DNA of 64,000 bases, from positions 124,001 through 188,000 of the forward strand of contig NZ_JAJTUT010000003.1 of NCBI RefSeq assembly GCF_022399565.1, read 5' to 3'. Under the pieces are notes generated by a model, which was not told the origin of the DNA, searched no databases, and saw only the letters and a program-made list of their open reading frames with translations. The stretch comes from Flavobacterium algicola (GTDB lineage: Bacteria; Bacteroidota; Bacteroidia; Flavobacteriales; Flavobacteriaceae). Position numbers and translations under genes: made by a program. Position 1 is the stretch's first letter, and each line of letters starts with the position of its first letter. Below are positions 8,499 through 16,816 of the stretch, piece by piece.

Positions 8499-9980
8499 TT
8501 ATTCTTTTCGATCTATAGCTTCCAAAAGTTCTAGAACCTCTGGAGCTACTTCTTTTTTAGGATTGATAAAACCAAGTCCAACATATAAAGCAAATGACAC
8601 GATAAGCGGTAAACTTATTTCTAATGCAAATGAAATATCAAACGAATATATTTTCTGTAAAGCAAAGCATAGTAAACCTCCAAATATTGATACCAGAGCA
8701 GCAGTAGAGCCACTTCTTTTAAATATAGGCAGCATACCCAAAAGCATTGGTATAGCGATAGGTCCTACAAGAGCAGCAAACCAGGTAACGATAAGTCCTA
8801 GGATACCTCCAAAAGATTCGTATTGGGTTGCAATTACTATTGTGAAAAATATAAATATAAAAGTCACTTTTCGAGCCACTTTTAAAGGATTTGAGATTGT
8901 AGTAATATTATATCTCTTTTGGTATACAGGTAAGATGTCACGAGTAATTACGGCAGAGATAGTATTAGCATCACTTGAAGTCATCGACATCGTCGTGGCA
9001 AACATTGAAGCAAGAACCAAACCAACCATCCCTTGCGGTAAAAGGTTGATTGTTAGTAAACCATACGATTCTGTTGGGTTGGCTAAGTTGGGTAATAAAA
9101 TTGGTGCTGCCCACATAGGAAAAAATAAAATCAAAGGCCAGATCAAAAATAAAACTCCAGATAATATTGCAGCTTTCTTTGTATTGGTTTCATCAGGTGA
9201 TGAGATGTATTTGGTGGCTAAGTTCCATGTACCTCCATTATAGCTAAGCATATTAATGAATAAGAATGCGATTGCAAACCCAACAGTATATGGTCCAGTA
9301 AAAAAGTCGCTATTCTTTGCAGGTAATCGGTCCCATACAGTCACTACAGAATCAATACCGCCTAACCTAGAGATTGCAGCAAGGAACATCGCAATACCTG
9401 CTCCGATTTGTACTATAAACTGAACAAAATCGCTCACCGTTACTGCCCAAAGACCACCGATTGTAATGTAAACGATCGAAATCCCTCCAGAAAATAGCAC
9501 TCCGTAAAGAATTGGTATTCCTGTAAAAACTTTTAATAAAATTGCTATTGCAGCCCATTTTGCTGCTACGTCAAATAATTTTAAAATAACACCACTCCAA
9601 GCAATAACTTGCTGCGTTTTTATACCATAACGAACCGATAAATATTCTAATGGGGATTGAATGTTTAGCTTTTTACGCAAGCGCACCCAACGTACAGGAA
9701 ATATTGTTACTGTAACCAACATAGAGATTCCGACAGTTAAAGCCCACCATACATAAATAGAAAATCCCTCGGTATAGGCCAATCCAGCGTAGGCAACAAA
9801 AACGGCCCCGCTATAACCGGATACATGATGAGAGATTCCAGATAACCACCAAGGCAAACTACCACCCGCGGTAAAATAATCATCTGAATTTTGATTTTTA
9901 TAATGTCCCCATAAACCTATAGCAAGCATTAGGATAAAAAATATAATAATTACAATCCAATCTAATAAGTGTAATGTCAT
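8499..9980 (-). CDS. Sodium:solute symporter (SSS family)
   Basis: Inner-membrane Na+-coupled sugar-type symporter of 493 residues with about 13 hydrophobic segments. It shows the SSS features: DDYFTAGGSLPWWLSGIS near 33-50, GYSGAVFVAYAG, and the MTSSDANTISAVITRD segment near 335-350 that corresponds to the conserved SSS region around the sodium site. It is the first gene of the operon that continues with nagA, MFS and nagB, so it probably imports GlcNAc or a GlcNAc-containing disaccharide, but the substrate is inferred. Its promoter region contains a TATTTTTG -7 element and a CGTTACCG element also found before the adjacent LacI-type gene. Confidence 0.9.
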   Translation of the reverse strand: MTLHLLDWIVIIIFFILMLAIGLWGHYKNQNSDDYFTAGGSLPWWLSGISHHVSGYSGAVFVAYAGLAYTEGFSIYVWWALTVGISMLVTVTIFPVRWVRLRKKLNIQSPLEYLSVRYGIKTQQVIAWSGVILKLFDVAAKWAAIAILLKVFTGIPILYGVLFSGGISIVYITIGGLWAVTVSDFVQFIVQIGAGIAMFLAAISRLGGIDSVVTVWDRLPAKNSDFFTGPYTVGFAIAFLFINMLSYNGGTWNLATKYISSPDETNTKKAAILSGVLFLIWPLILFFPMWAAPILLPNLANPTESYGLLTINLLPQGMVGLVLASMFATTMSMTSSDANTISAVITRDILPVYQKRYNITTISNPLKVARKVTFIFIFFTIVIATQYESFGGILGLIVTWFAALVGPIAIPMLLGMLPIFKRSGSTAALVSIFGGLLCFALQKIYSFDISFALEISLPLIVSFALYVGLGFINPKKEVAPEVLELLEAIDRKE

Positions 9981-10020
9981 GATGGTTTCTTTTTTAATTC
10001 AATTTTGGTTTTGGTAAAAG

Positions 10021-10041
10021 CGGTAACGTACCTCAAAAATA
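10021..10041 (-). promoter_or_regulatory. Promoter -7 element with possible LacI-type operator for the symporter-nagA-MFS-nagB operon
   Basis: On the minus strand TATTTTTG (10041-10034) matches the Bacteroidota -7 consensus TAnnTTTG exactly. Directly after it GGTACGTTACCG (10032-10021), a near-palindrome, would cover the transcription start. The octamer CGTTACCG recurs in the promoter of the upstream LacI-type gene. Binding by that regulator is inferred. Confidence 0.5.
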
Positions 10042-10091
10042 GAAAAAAAAATAGATTAAACGATAATAAATAAAAAAAGAATTATAAATAT

Positions 10092-11150
10092 TTAATAATA
10101 TTTATAATTCTTTTTTGTGAGAATGTCTAAGGGCATGATGATTTCGTTCTCAACCGCCTTTTTTAGTATGAGGTTTTCAAACAGTTTGTAGACAGCTTGA
10201 TAGCCTTGCTCCTCGGGTCGTTGACAAATTAGAAAATCGATTATTTCTTTTTCTAGGTATTCAATATCTTCCTTAAAAAAGTCATATCCTATGAGGTAGA
10301 TTTTTTCACCGGCCCGTTTCTCAAGGTAGTTGGCAATGTGAGCAACTTTGGAGTTGGGAATAAATACACCTTTAATCTTAGGGTTTTCCTTTAATGTTTG
10401 CGTTAAAACGGTGTCAATCGTATCTTCATTAAAATCGGTAATAACTAAGGTTCTGGTAGTTATAAGGCTCTTTTTTTCTTGTAGGTATCCATTAATACCA
10501 TTTTCTTTGAGGCCAATTATATCCTCGGTGTCCATGGTGTCTTTTAAATGTAAAATTAAAATCTCACCCTCGTCAAAACAATAGTTAAATAACTGTGCCG
10601 CCAATTCACCACTCTCATATAGAGGTTGTTGAATACTACAGAGAGCATCCATTTTTCGAATATTCGAATCAATAAATACGCAGGGACGTTCTTTTTCTTT
10701 GCAGTCTTGGAGTAAAATCTGAATTTCATCAGCAAATTTTGATGTCAATATTAAGCCCTGGATGTCACTATTGATCAGTTCTAAAATTTTCTTTCTAACC
10801 TCTTTACTATTGTCTTGTTTAAAAGTAAATGTTTTAATCTTAATGCGATACTGCGCTAATTCTTTTTGGGCTTTTATTATTCCTTGTAATGGAAACTCCC
10901 AGTAACCAGAACTTTCAGAAATATCAGGAATCAAAACTCCTATGATGGTCTTCTTGCTCTTGGATAAGTTACTAGCCATAATATTAGGCTTGTAGCCCAT
11001 TTTTTCAATTACTTTTAATACCTTTTCTTTTGTTTTTATACTTACTCCTGCGCGATTGTGTATGACGCGGTCAACAGTTGCCAAAGCAACGTTGGCTGCT
11101 TTTGCAACATCTTTTATTCCTATGATTTGATCTTCATTATCCATATTCAC
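10092..11150 (-). CDS. LacI/GalR-family transcriptional regulator 1
   Basis: A 352-residue cytoplasmic regulator. Residues about 11-56 form the LacI helix-turn-helix with hinge: IGIKDVAKAANVALATVDRV, then NRAGVSIKTKEKVLKVIEKMGYKPN. Residues about 65-345 form the periplasmic-binding-protein-like effector domain, starting with TIIGVLIPDISESSGYW. It lies 111 bases upstream of the symporter-nagA-MFS-nagB operon on the same strand, so it likely controls GlcNAc catabolism, with a sugar or sugar phosphate as effector. A shared CGTTACCG element before this gene and before the operon suggests autoregulation plus operon control. It is distinct from the second LacI-type protein at 14137. Confidence 0.92.
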   Translation of the reverse strand: MNMDNEDQIIGIKDVAKAANVALATVDRVIHNRAGVSIKTKEKVLKVIEKMGYKPNIMASNLSKSKKTIIGVLIPDISESSGYWEFPLQGIIKAQKELAQYRIKIKTFTFKQDNSKEVRKKILELINSDIQGLILTSKFADEIQILLQDCKEKERPCVFIDSNIRKMDALCSIQQPLYESGELAAQLFNYCFDEGEILILHLKDTMDTEDIIGLKENGINGYLQEKKSLITTRTLVITDFNEDTIDTVLTQTLKENPKIKGVFIPNSKVAHIANYLEKRAGEKIYLIGYDFFKEDIEYLEKEIIDFLICQRPEEQGYQAVYKLFENLILKKAVENEIIMPLDILTKKNYKYY

Positions 11151-11474
11151 TTTTTTAACATCAATCTAATAACGTCTATAATTTTGTAAACGCTACATGA
11201 TTGTTTTTCCTCAATCTACTATTTTATAATTGAGCTATTAAATGCAATAAAATCTTTTTTGCCGTAATATAAATATAAAGTTTAAATTTTGCCGACTATT
11301 AGATCGGTAAATTTCGTTTATCTCAATAAATTGCAATTAAAACTACAAAAGTATAATTAATTTACGGTAACGCAACTCAACTTTAGAATAAAAGAAAGAT
11401 TTTGTAAGCTCAGAAAAAAAGGGATGCTTATCTTTGAGCTTCAATATAGAAAAGATAATTAGAATAAATAGATC
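11151..11474. other. Intergenic region between divergent regulator and CBM9-like gene
   Basis: This AT-rich 324-base region contains the promoter of LacI-type regulator 1, giving it a leader of roughly 190 bases. The control signals of the plus-strand CBM9-like gene must also lie here, but I cannot identify them. No ORF or stable hairpin is apparent. Confidence 0.5.
11346..11376 (-). promoter_or_regulatory. Promoter of LacI-type regulator 1 with CGTTACCG element
   Basis: On the minus strand GTTG (11376-11373) and TACTTTTG (11353-11346) are separated by 19 bases, matching the Bacteroidota -33/-7 arrangement. CGTTACCG (11372-11365) lies in the spacer just after the -33 box, where a repressor would block initiation. 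Confidence 0.5.
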
Positions 11475-12119
11475 GTGAAAAAGTACCTAAAAGTTCCTAA
11501 TCTGAATTCGTCGTTAGACAATGAAATTAATCTAGAGCATTTGTTAGAAAAAGCAAATTATCAGTACCTCGATCAAAAGCCATGGGGGAATGTTGATGAT
11601 GCGATTAAAGTTCGTTTTAAAATTGCACATGGCAATAATGCTATTTATTTGTACTACGATATTACCGAGCCCGAAATGAAAGCAACCTATTTGAATCACA
11701 ATGAAGCAATTTGCAGAGATAGTTGTGTAGAATTTTTTATTGGGTTAGAAGGGGAAACTAATTATTACAATTTTGAATTTAATTACCTGGGCTCTTGTCT
11801 TGCCGCTTATGGGGAGGATCGTTATGATCGAAAGCGTATTGATAAAGGTACAATAGATTTAATTGAAGTTGAAAGTAATAGTAAAAGGATTAAACAAGGA
11901 GAACGCACATTATTTAATTGGGGAATATTTATTAAAATTCCGATTGAAACTTTTGTCTTTAGTGAATTGAAAACATTTGCTAACACTGCAGCAAGGGCAA
12001 ATTTTTATAAATGTGGCGATGATTTATTGCAACCTCATCACATCACGTGGAGTCAAGTACAGTCAGATAAACCAGATTTTCATTTACAATCTTATTTTGG
12101 TGATATAGTATTCGAATAA
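11475..12119 (+). CDS. CBM9-like carbohydrate-binding protein without signal peptide
   Basis: The 214-residue protein resembles the family 9 carbohydrate-binding module-like domain (CBM9_2 type): NNAIYLYYDITEPEMKA followed by DSCVEFFIGLEGETNYYNFEFNYLG is the characteristic core, and the end (WSQVQSDKPDFHLQSYFGDIVF) also fits that family. It lacks a recognisable signal peptide, so it is either cytoplasmic or exported by another route. The start is GTG at 11475: an in-frame TAG at 11469 excludes a longer form. It stands alone between two regulator-GH20 clusters, with a bidirectional terminator behind it. Function beyond sugar binding is unknown. A second, secreted CBM9-like protein is at 56382. 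Confidence 0.75.
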   Translation: MKKYLKVPNLNSSLDNEINLEHLLEKANYQYLDQKPWGNVDDAIKVRFKIAHGNNAIYLYYDITEPEMKATYLNHNEAICRDSCVEFFIGLEGETNYYNFEFNYLGSCLAAYGEDRYDRKRIDKGTIDLIEVESNSKRIKQGERTLFNWGIFIKIPIETFVFSELKTFANTAARANFYKCGDDLLQPHHITWSQVQSDKPDFHLQSYFGDIVFE

Positions 12120-12189
12120 AATGCTGCCACTATTAAATTGAACTTTGAATTTTATTTTTAGAAAATAATTACAATGGCTATAAAACAAA

Positions 12190-12231
12190 TAAAAAGACCT
12201 GATAGTTTTTAATTATCAGGTCTTCTCTTTT
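12190..12231. terminator. Bidirectional terminator between convergent genes
   Basis: AAGACCTGATA (12194-12204) pairs with TATCAGGTCTT (12214-12224), with A-rich sequence before and T-rich sequence after. It separates the CBM9-like gene (plus) from the GH20 gene (minus). Confidence 0.8.
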
Positions 12232-12235
12232 TAAT

Positions 12236-13843
12236 TTAATTGAAATTAGTGTGGTATTCTATGCCTAAAAGTTCCCATCGCTTTTTGTAATTATTTAGGG
12301 ATTCTGTAAATAATGTAAAATCTTTATTTTCTTTTGATGTCCATCCCACCTCAGCGTAGGCCGCAATCCTAGGGAAGACTTGTTTGTTCATTTGCTGCAC
12401 TTCAGGAATCCATTCGCTCCACATTTGACAACCAGAACCCAGTATTTGCTTGTTGTATTTCTCATCCATTCCTTCAGGGATTGGGTCAAAGGAGTATGCT
12501 TTAGATAGTGGTAAGTTTTCATAATTATAATCTAAGTAGGTCATAGAGTGCAATGAATTAACGATATCATACCCTTTTGAAACGGCTTCATTAACGAGTT
12601 CAATATTCCCTTTCCAAAAATGAACAATTGTAGATTGAGCTAACTTTTCCTTTAATTCCACCTCTTCTTCATTTTCCCATTCCTCATGAACATTAGTTCC
12701 TAAAATTTCATTCCACCCCATCATGCGGTGCTTCTTTTTTTCCATGAATCCAGAAATCTGATTGGTAAAAAATAATTGCAGATCAGCAGGAGATGAAAGC
12801 CCTTCTTTTTTGATTTTATTCTGAATAACTTCTGAATTTTTCCAAACGTCAAACATTACTTCGTCACCACCAATATGGACTACATTACCTGGAAAAAGTT
12901 CAAATACTTCTTCGAGAACATCAGTTAAGAATTGATATACTTTAGGATCTGCTACATTAAAAGAATCGTCTAGTTTACCAAAAGTTTGAGGTACTTTATT
13001 CGAAGCTCCCAAAATTCCGAGCCATGGATAAGCAGCAATAGCAGCCATTGCATGACCAGGCATCTCGATTTCTGGAACAATTAGAATTTGTCTTTCTTGT
13101 GCATAAGCGATGATATCTTTGATTTGTTCTTGTGTGTAAAATCCTTGATGAGGATAGCCATATCGATCTTCACTCTTTCTACTTAACTGCGTATCTTCTC
13201 TATACCCTCCAATTTTGGTTAAATTCGGGTATTTTTTTATTTCGATCCTCCAACCTTGATCATCAGTAAGATGCCAATGAAAAACATTCATTTTAAGTAA
13301 TGCCATTTGGTCTAGTAGCTCTTTTACGACCTCAGTACCTTTAAAATGTCTTGATTCATCTAGCATAAATGAACGCCAGCCAAAGCGAGGTTTGTCTGCA
13401 ATTTCTAGTTGTGGAATTTGAATTTTTTTTGTCGCATCCTTGTTAAATTCAAAATCAGGAGGTAACAATTGCCTTAATGATTGAATACCATAAAATAATC
13501 CAGTGTTTGAAGGTGCCTCAATTACGATTTGTTTTTTAAGAGTTTTTAATCGGTATCCTTCTTTACCTAATTCGGATTCAAGATCAGAATTAATTTTTAA
13601 AACTATCCCATTACCTTTTTTGTTAATTGAAGGTTTTTTATCGAAAGCACTTTCTAAAATTACTGCTAGGTAATTAGCTTGATCTTCTGATATTTTATCC
13701 GAGACGATAGCTGTTTTACTATTTATTTCAAAGAAACCCTTCCCTACATTGACCTCCATGGGGCGGGGGATGATGTTAACCTGTGCATTGACAGCAGTTA
13801 TTGAAGCGATAAAAAACAGCGTTAAGATTTTGAATGTATTCAT
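12236..13843 (-). CDS. GH20 beta-N-acetylhexosaminidase, secreted
   Basis: Exo-enzyme that removes terminal beta-GlcNAc or beta-GalNAc. The 535 residues include a signal peptide (1-20), the GH20 N-terminal alpha/beta domain (about 22-150) and the catalytic barrel (about 152-500). In the barrel VVHIGGDE ends with the catalytic pair Asp327-Glu328 used for substrate-assisted catalysis, and FHWHLTDDQGWRIEIKKYP at 188-206 is the usual substrate-pocket strand. The gene is monocistronic and faces LacI-type regulator 2. Its upstream region has TTTG inside the palindrome GCAAACGTTTGC and a TAATTTTG -7 box 19 bases on, so it is likely repressed by that regulator. Confidence 0.95.
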   Translation of the reverse strand: MNTFKILTLFFIASITAVNAQVNIIPRPMEVNVGKGFFEINSKTAIVSDKISEDQANYLAVILESAFDKKPSINKKGNGIVLKINSDLESELGKEGYRLKTLKKQIVIEAPSNTGLFYGIQSLRQLLPPDFEFNKDATKKIQIPQLEIADKPRFGWRSFMLDESRHFKGTEVVKELLDQMALLKMNVFHWHLTDDQGWRIEIKKYPNLTKIGGYREDTQLSRKSEDRYGYPHQGFYTQEQIKDIIAYAQERQILIVPEIEMPGHAMAAIAAYPWLGILGASNKVPQTFGKLDDSFNVADPKVYQFLTDVLEEVFELFPGNVVHIGGDEVMFDVWKNSEVIQNKIKKEGLSSPADLQLFFTNQISGFMEKKKHRMMGWNEILGTNVHEEWENEEEVELKEKLAQSTIVHFWKGNIELVNEAVSKGYDIVNSLHSMTYLDYNYENLPLSKAYSFDPIPEGMDEKYNKQILGSGCQMWSEWIPEVQQMNKQVFPRIAAYAEVGWTSKENKDFTLFTESLNNYKKRWELLGIEYHTNFN

Positions 13844-13950
13844 ATGTATTGGTGCTTGAGATTATTGTTTAACTTATTTCAGAAGTTGTTAGAGCTATAA
13901 GATGTTACTTTTTGAATAGTATTAGTATAGAAATATACTATTGACCTTAT

Positions 13951-13988
13951 CAAAATTACTACAATATTTAATTTGCGCAAACGTTTGC
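13951..13988 (-). promoter_or_regulatory. Promoter of GH20 gene with LacI-type operator over the -33 box
   Basis: The 12-bp perfect palindrome GCAAACGTTTGC lies at 13977-13988. On the minus strand its TTTG (13981-13978) is followed after 19 bases by TAATTTTG (13958-13951), an exact match to TAnnTTTG. The operator therefore covers the likely -33 element of the GH20 promoter. Confidence 0.75.
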
Positions 13989-14111
13989 ATAACTATTTAG
14001 TTTTTTAAATCTCATTTTTGAGAAATATTTATTTAATTTGCTTTATTTTATAATAAAACATTAAATTTTAGTACGATTTCGTTTTACAAATACTAAAATG
14101 GTTTAACTTTA

Positions 14112-14129
14112 ACAGCAAACGTTTGCTGT
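14112..14129 (+). promoter_or_regulatory. LacI-type operator, 18-bp perfect palindrome
   Basis: ACAGCAAACGTTTGCTGT is a perfect 18-bp palindrome ending 7 bases before the ATG of LacI-type regulator 2. It shares the 12-bp core with sites at 13977 and 24534. Its position implies autoregulation, probably by blocking elongation or overlapping the start of the transcript. Confidence 0.8.
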
Positions 14130-14136
14130 AACAAAT

Positions 14137-15162
14137 ATGAAGAACACTAGAATTACCCTAAAAGATCTAGCCAAAGAATTAAATCTATCTGCATCTACTA
14201 TCTCTAGAGCTTTGGTTAATCACCCTGCAATTAGTGAGGCTACCAAAAAAATCGTTCAAAAGAAAGCAGATGAACTGGGTTTTATTCCTAATTCTATCGC
14301 TGCTAGTTTTAGAATGAAAAGAACGCAAACTATTGGTGTTATTGTTCCAAGGATAGACATTCATTTTCATTCTCTTGTAATAAGTGGTATCGAAGAATTT
14401 GCTTATAACAATGGTTATAACGTTACTATTTTTCAGTCTAAAGACTCTTTGAAAAGAGAAAAGGAAATTATTAAAATTCTTCAAAATAAAATGGTTGACG
14501 GTGTAATTGTCTGCTTGGGTATCGAAACTCAAAATTGTGATCATTTTAAAAAAATTAATAAATCGGGTATTCCACTTGTTTTTTATGACAGAGTCCCAAC
14601 CGACTTTGATGCAAATAAAATAGTGATAAATGACTTTGAGTCGGCTTATCTAGCAACAGAACATTTGATTAAAAATGGCTGTACAACTATTGGTCACATC
14701 TCAGGAAGTCAAACTACAAATATTTTTAAGGCTCGTCTCGAAGGTTTTAAAGCAGCACTAAAAAAACACCATTTACCTATTGAAGAATCTCTGATATTAT
14801 TCACAAAAAACCTTACTTACGAGGAAGGTGTGGCTTGTGCTGAAAAATATTTAGAAAGTCCGTTAAAACTCGATGGCGTATTCTGTGCTAATGACTATAC
14901 TGCTGTAAGTGTTATTCAAGTATTTCGAAAAGCGGAAATAAAAATCCCTGAAGAGATTGCTATCGTTGGTTTTAGTAATTATCCTATTTCAAGAATTATA
15001 GAACCTCATTTGACGACTATTAATGACCGCGCATTCCAAATGGGAGAGGCGGCCACTAAACTTTTAATTCGTCAAATCGAAGAGAAAGATGATGATATAA
15101 AATCGGAAACGATCACTCTAAAAACAGAATTAATTGTTCGCGAATCTAGTTCCAGAAATTAA
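14137..15162 (+). CDS. LacI/GalR-family transcriptional regulator 2
   Basis: A 341-residue regulator with the N-terminal helix-turn-helix ITLKDLAKELNLSASTISRA (6-25) and hinge region up to about 60 (GFIPNSIAASFRMKRTQ), followed by an effector-binding domain starting TIGVIVPRIDIHFHSLVISG and including VFCANDYTAVSVIQ and IVGFSNYPISRI. The ATG at 14137 gives the usual short LacI N-terminus. The palindrome GCAAACGTTTGC, a classic LacI-family operator shape, lies before this gene, before the divergent GH20 gene and before susC at 24475, which defines a likely regulon. The effector is probably a GlcNAc-derived sugar or phosphate (inference from the target genes). Confidence 0.93.
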   Translation: MKNTRITLKDLAKELNLSASTISRALVNHPAISEATKKIVQKKADELGFIPNSIAASFRMKRTQTIGVIVPRIDIHFHSLVISGIEEFAYNNGYNVTIFQSKDSLKREKEIIKILQNKMVDGVIVCLGIETQNCDHFKKINKSGIPLVFYDRVPTDFDANKIVINDFESAYLATEHLIKNGCTTIGHISGSQTTNIFKARLEGFKAALKKHHLPIEESLILFTKNLTYEEGVACAEKYLESPLKLDGVFCANDYTAVSVIQVFRKAEIKIPEEIAIVGFSNYPISRIIEPHLTTINDRAFQMGEAATKLLIRQIEEKDDDIKSETITLKTELIVRESSSRN

Positions 15163-15176
15163 GCAACAATTTCTTT

Positions 15177-16736
15177 TTACTTCAGTTTTGATAGGCGATC
15201 GTGTAAAACGTGAACAGCTTGCACACGTAATTCATTTTGTTCCTTTAGTTCTGAATCATACAAAAACCCTTTATTTAACTTAATAAAACGCTTGTCTAAT
15301 TTCTTTGCGTCAGACAATACAACTTCTAATTCTTTCATTAATTGCGGTGCCTGACTGCTAGTAAATGACGTCGAATTGTATTTGGATTCTACTTCTTTAA
15401 AATCAAGATAATGTATTCTTAAGTCGGCCATCAATTTAAATTGGTCCAATTCTGCTTTATGTTGTTTTGTATTCAAATCAAATAATCCGGTTCTTACCGC
15501 ATTGTATTTTTCTTTAATTGCTGCGACACTCTCACTTTTTGCAGGTTTACCATTACTAATTAATTCTGGATCTGCCGATAAAAAGTCCCATAGTTTTAAA
15601 CCTTCATTGCTAGATAATCCAAATCGACTTTGTGCATAATCAATCACAAATTCTTTTGGTTGAATAGGTTCTTTTGAACTAATTGCTTTTGCATAGCTCG
15701 CCATTAATACTCGAAAACCAGAAAGTGGATAAGTATTCCTTATTTGTACCATATCTATCACGTCATACCCTACATCCCAAGTAAATCCATAGACTCCTGT
15801 TGTTGACCAAGAAGTTAATACCATTCCCTCGTATCCCGCTTCGCGCGCATAAGGAATGAACTCTTGTTGGTTTTTAAAATGTGTTGTCCAGTCGGTTACA
15901 AACCAATTGTCTGGATGGCATCGAATAGCAGGAGCACCCCAAAAAGTAAAACCCATTTCTTGTAATTTTGGTATGTCGCCAAAGTGATTGATCTTCCAAC
16001 CGTAATTCCAATCTATAAAAATGGTTTCCTTTGGTAATTCAGCAGCAGCTTCAGGATACTTCAAAATGATGTCTGCCCACATTACAGGTTTTTTGCCCAA
16101 TTCGATTACAATTTCGGTGATCATTTTCATGTAATCAACAAATAGCTTAGATTTACCTTCTTGTTTTACTTTTAACTGGCACTTTTCACAATGCCCCAGT
16201 AAATAGGTCTCGTCTCCGCCTATATGTATGTAGTCAGAATTATGAGTGGCTACCAAATCTGTAAATAAATCTTTGAATAGCGTTTTGCTTTCTAATGCCT
16301 CCATAGGACACAACTGCGAAATATCTTTTTTATCTTCCTTTAAATTACTGTACCTCGGATTTCTTAAAATATATTCTACGTGTCCCAAACTTTGCTGCAG
16401 AGGAACAACTTTAATTCCTAAGTTGTCACAATAGGCAACGAAGTCCTTCACTTCCTCGCGGGTGTAGGAGTATTCATTTGAGATTACAGCATGTTTCTGG
16501 TAAGGATAAGTACCTTCCCATTCCATAATCAACGTATTAATTCCCATTCCAGATAATTCATCTGCTAGTTCTTTTAAAGCTTGAGGAGTCATCACTTGTA
16601 TTCTCAAATCCAGATGAAAACCCTTAACTTTAAAATCGGCGTCAGAACTTACAGACTGTCCTTGTGTTTGAAAAGAGTTTGTAAGTGCAATGGCGATTAC
16701 GAAGAAAAATTTTAAAATGTTTTTATAATGCATCAT
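15177..16736 (-). CDS. GH20-family hexosaminidase lacking the N-terminal alpha/beta domain, secreted
   Basis: The 519-residue protein has a signal peptide (1-27) and goes straight into the GH20 barrel: KGFHLDLRIQVMTPQALKEL at 38-57, MEWEGTYPY, then YIHIGGDE with catalytic Asp175-Glu176. The CEKCQ segment shortly after is seen in this short GH20 type. The usual GH20b domain before the barrel is missing, and instead there is a C-terminal alpha-helical region of about 130 residues (roughly 390-519). It is the last gene of the susC-susD unit starting at 24475 and ends 14 bases from the convergent regulator gene. Specificity may differ from the three conventional GH20 enzymes in the window. Confidence 0.85.
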   Translation of the reverse strand: MMHYKNILKFFFVIAIALTNSFQTQGQSVSSDADFKVKGFHLDLRIQVMTPQALKELADELSGMGINTLIMEWEGTYPYQKHAVISNEYSYTREEVKDFVAYCDNLGIKVVPLQQSLGHVEYILRNPRYSNLKEDKKDISQLCPMEALESKTLFKDLFTDLVATHNSDYIHIGGDETYLLGHCEKCQLKVKQEGKSKLFVDYMKMITEIVIELGKKPVMWADIILKYPEAAAELPKETIFIDWNYGWKINHFGDIPKLQEMGFTFWGAPAIRCHPDNWFVTDWTTHFKNQQEFIPYAREAGYEGMVLTSWSTTGVYGFTWDVGYDVIDMVQIRNTYPLSGFRVLMASYAKAISSKEPIQPKEFVIDYAQSRFGLSSNEGLKLWDFLSADPELISNGKPAKSESVAAIKEKYNAVRTGLFDLNTKQHKAELDQFKLMADLRIHYLDFKEVESKYNSTSFTSSQAPQLMKELEVVLSDAKKLDKRFIKLNKGFLYDSELKEQNELRVQAVHVLHDRLSKLK

Positions 16737-16816
16737 GACTTTAGTTACTGTTTTTCTTTTGTATAAAATTTTGCTTGTTCTAAAATAGGTCTATCTAAAT
16801 TAGAATTTTTTATTGA

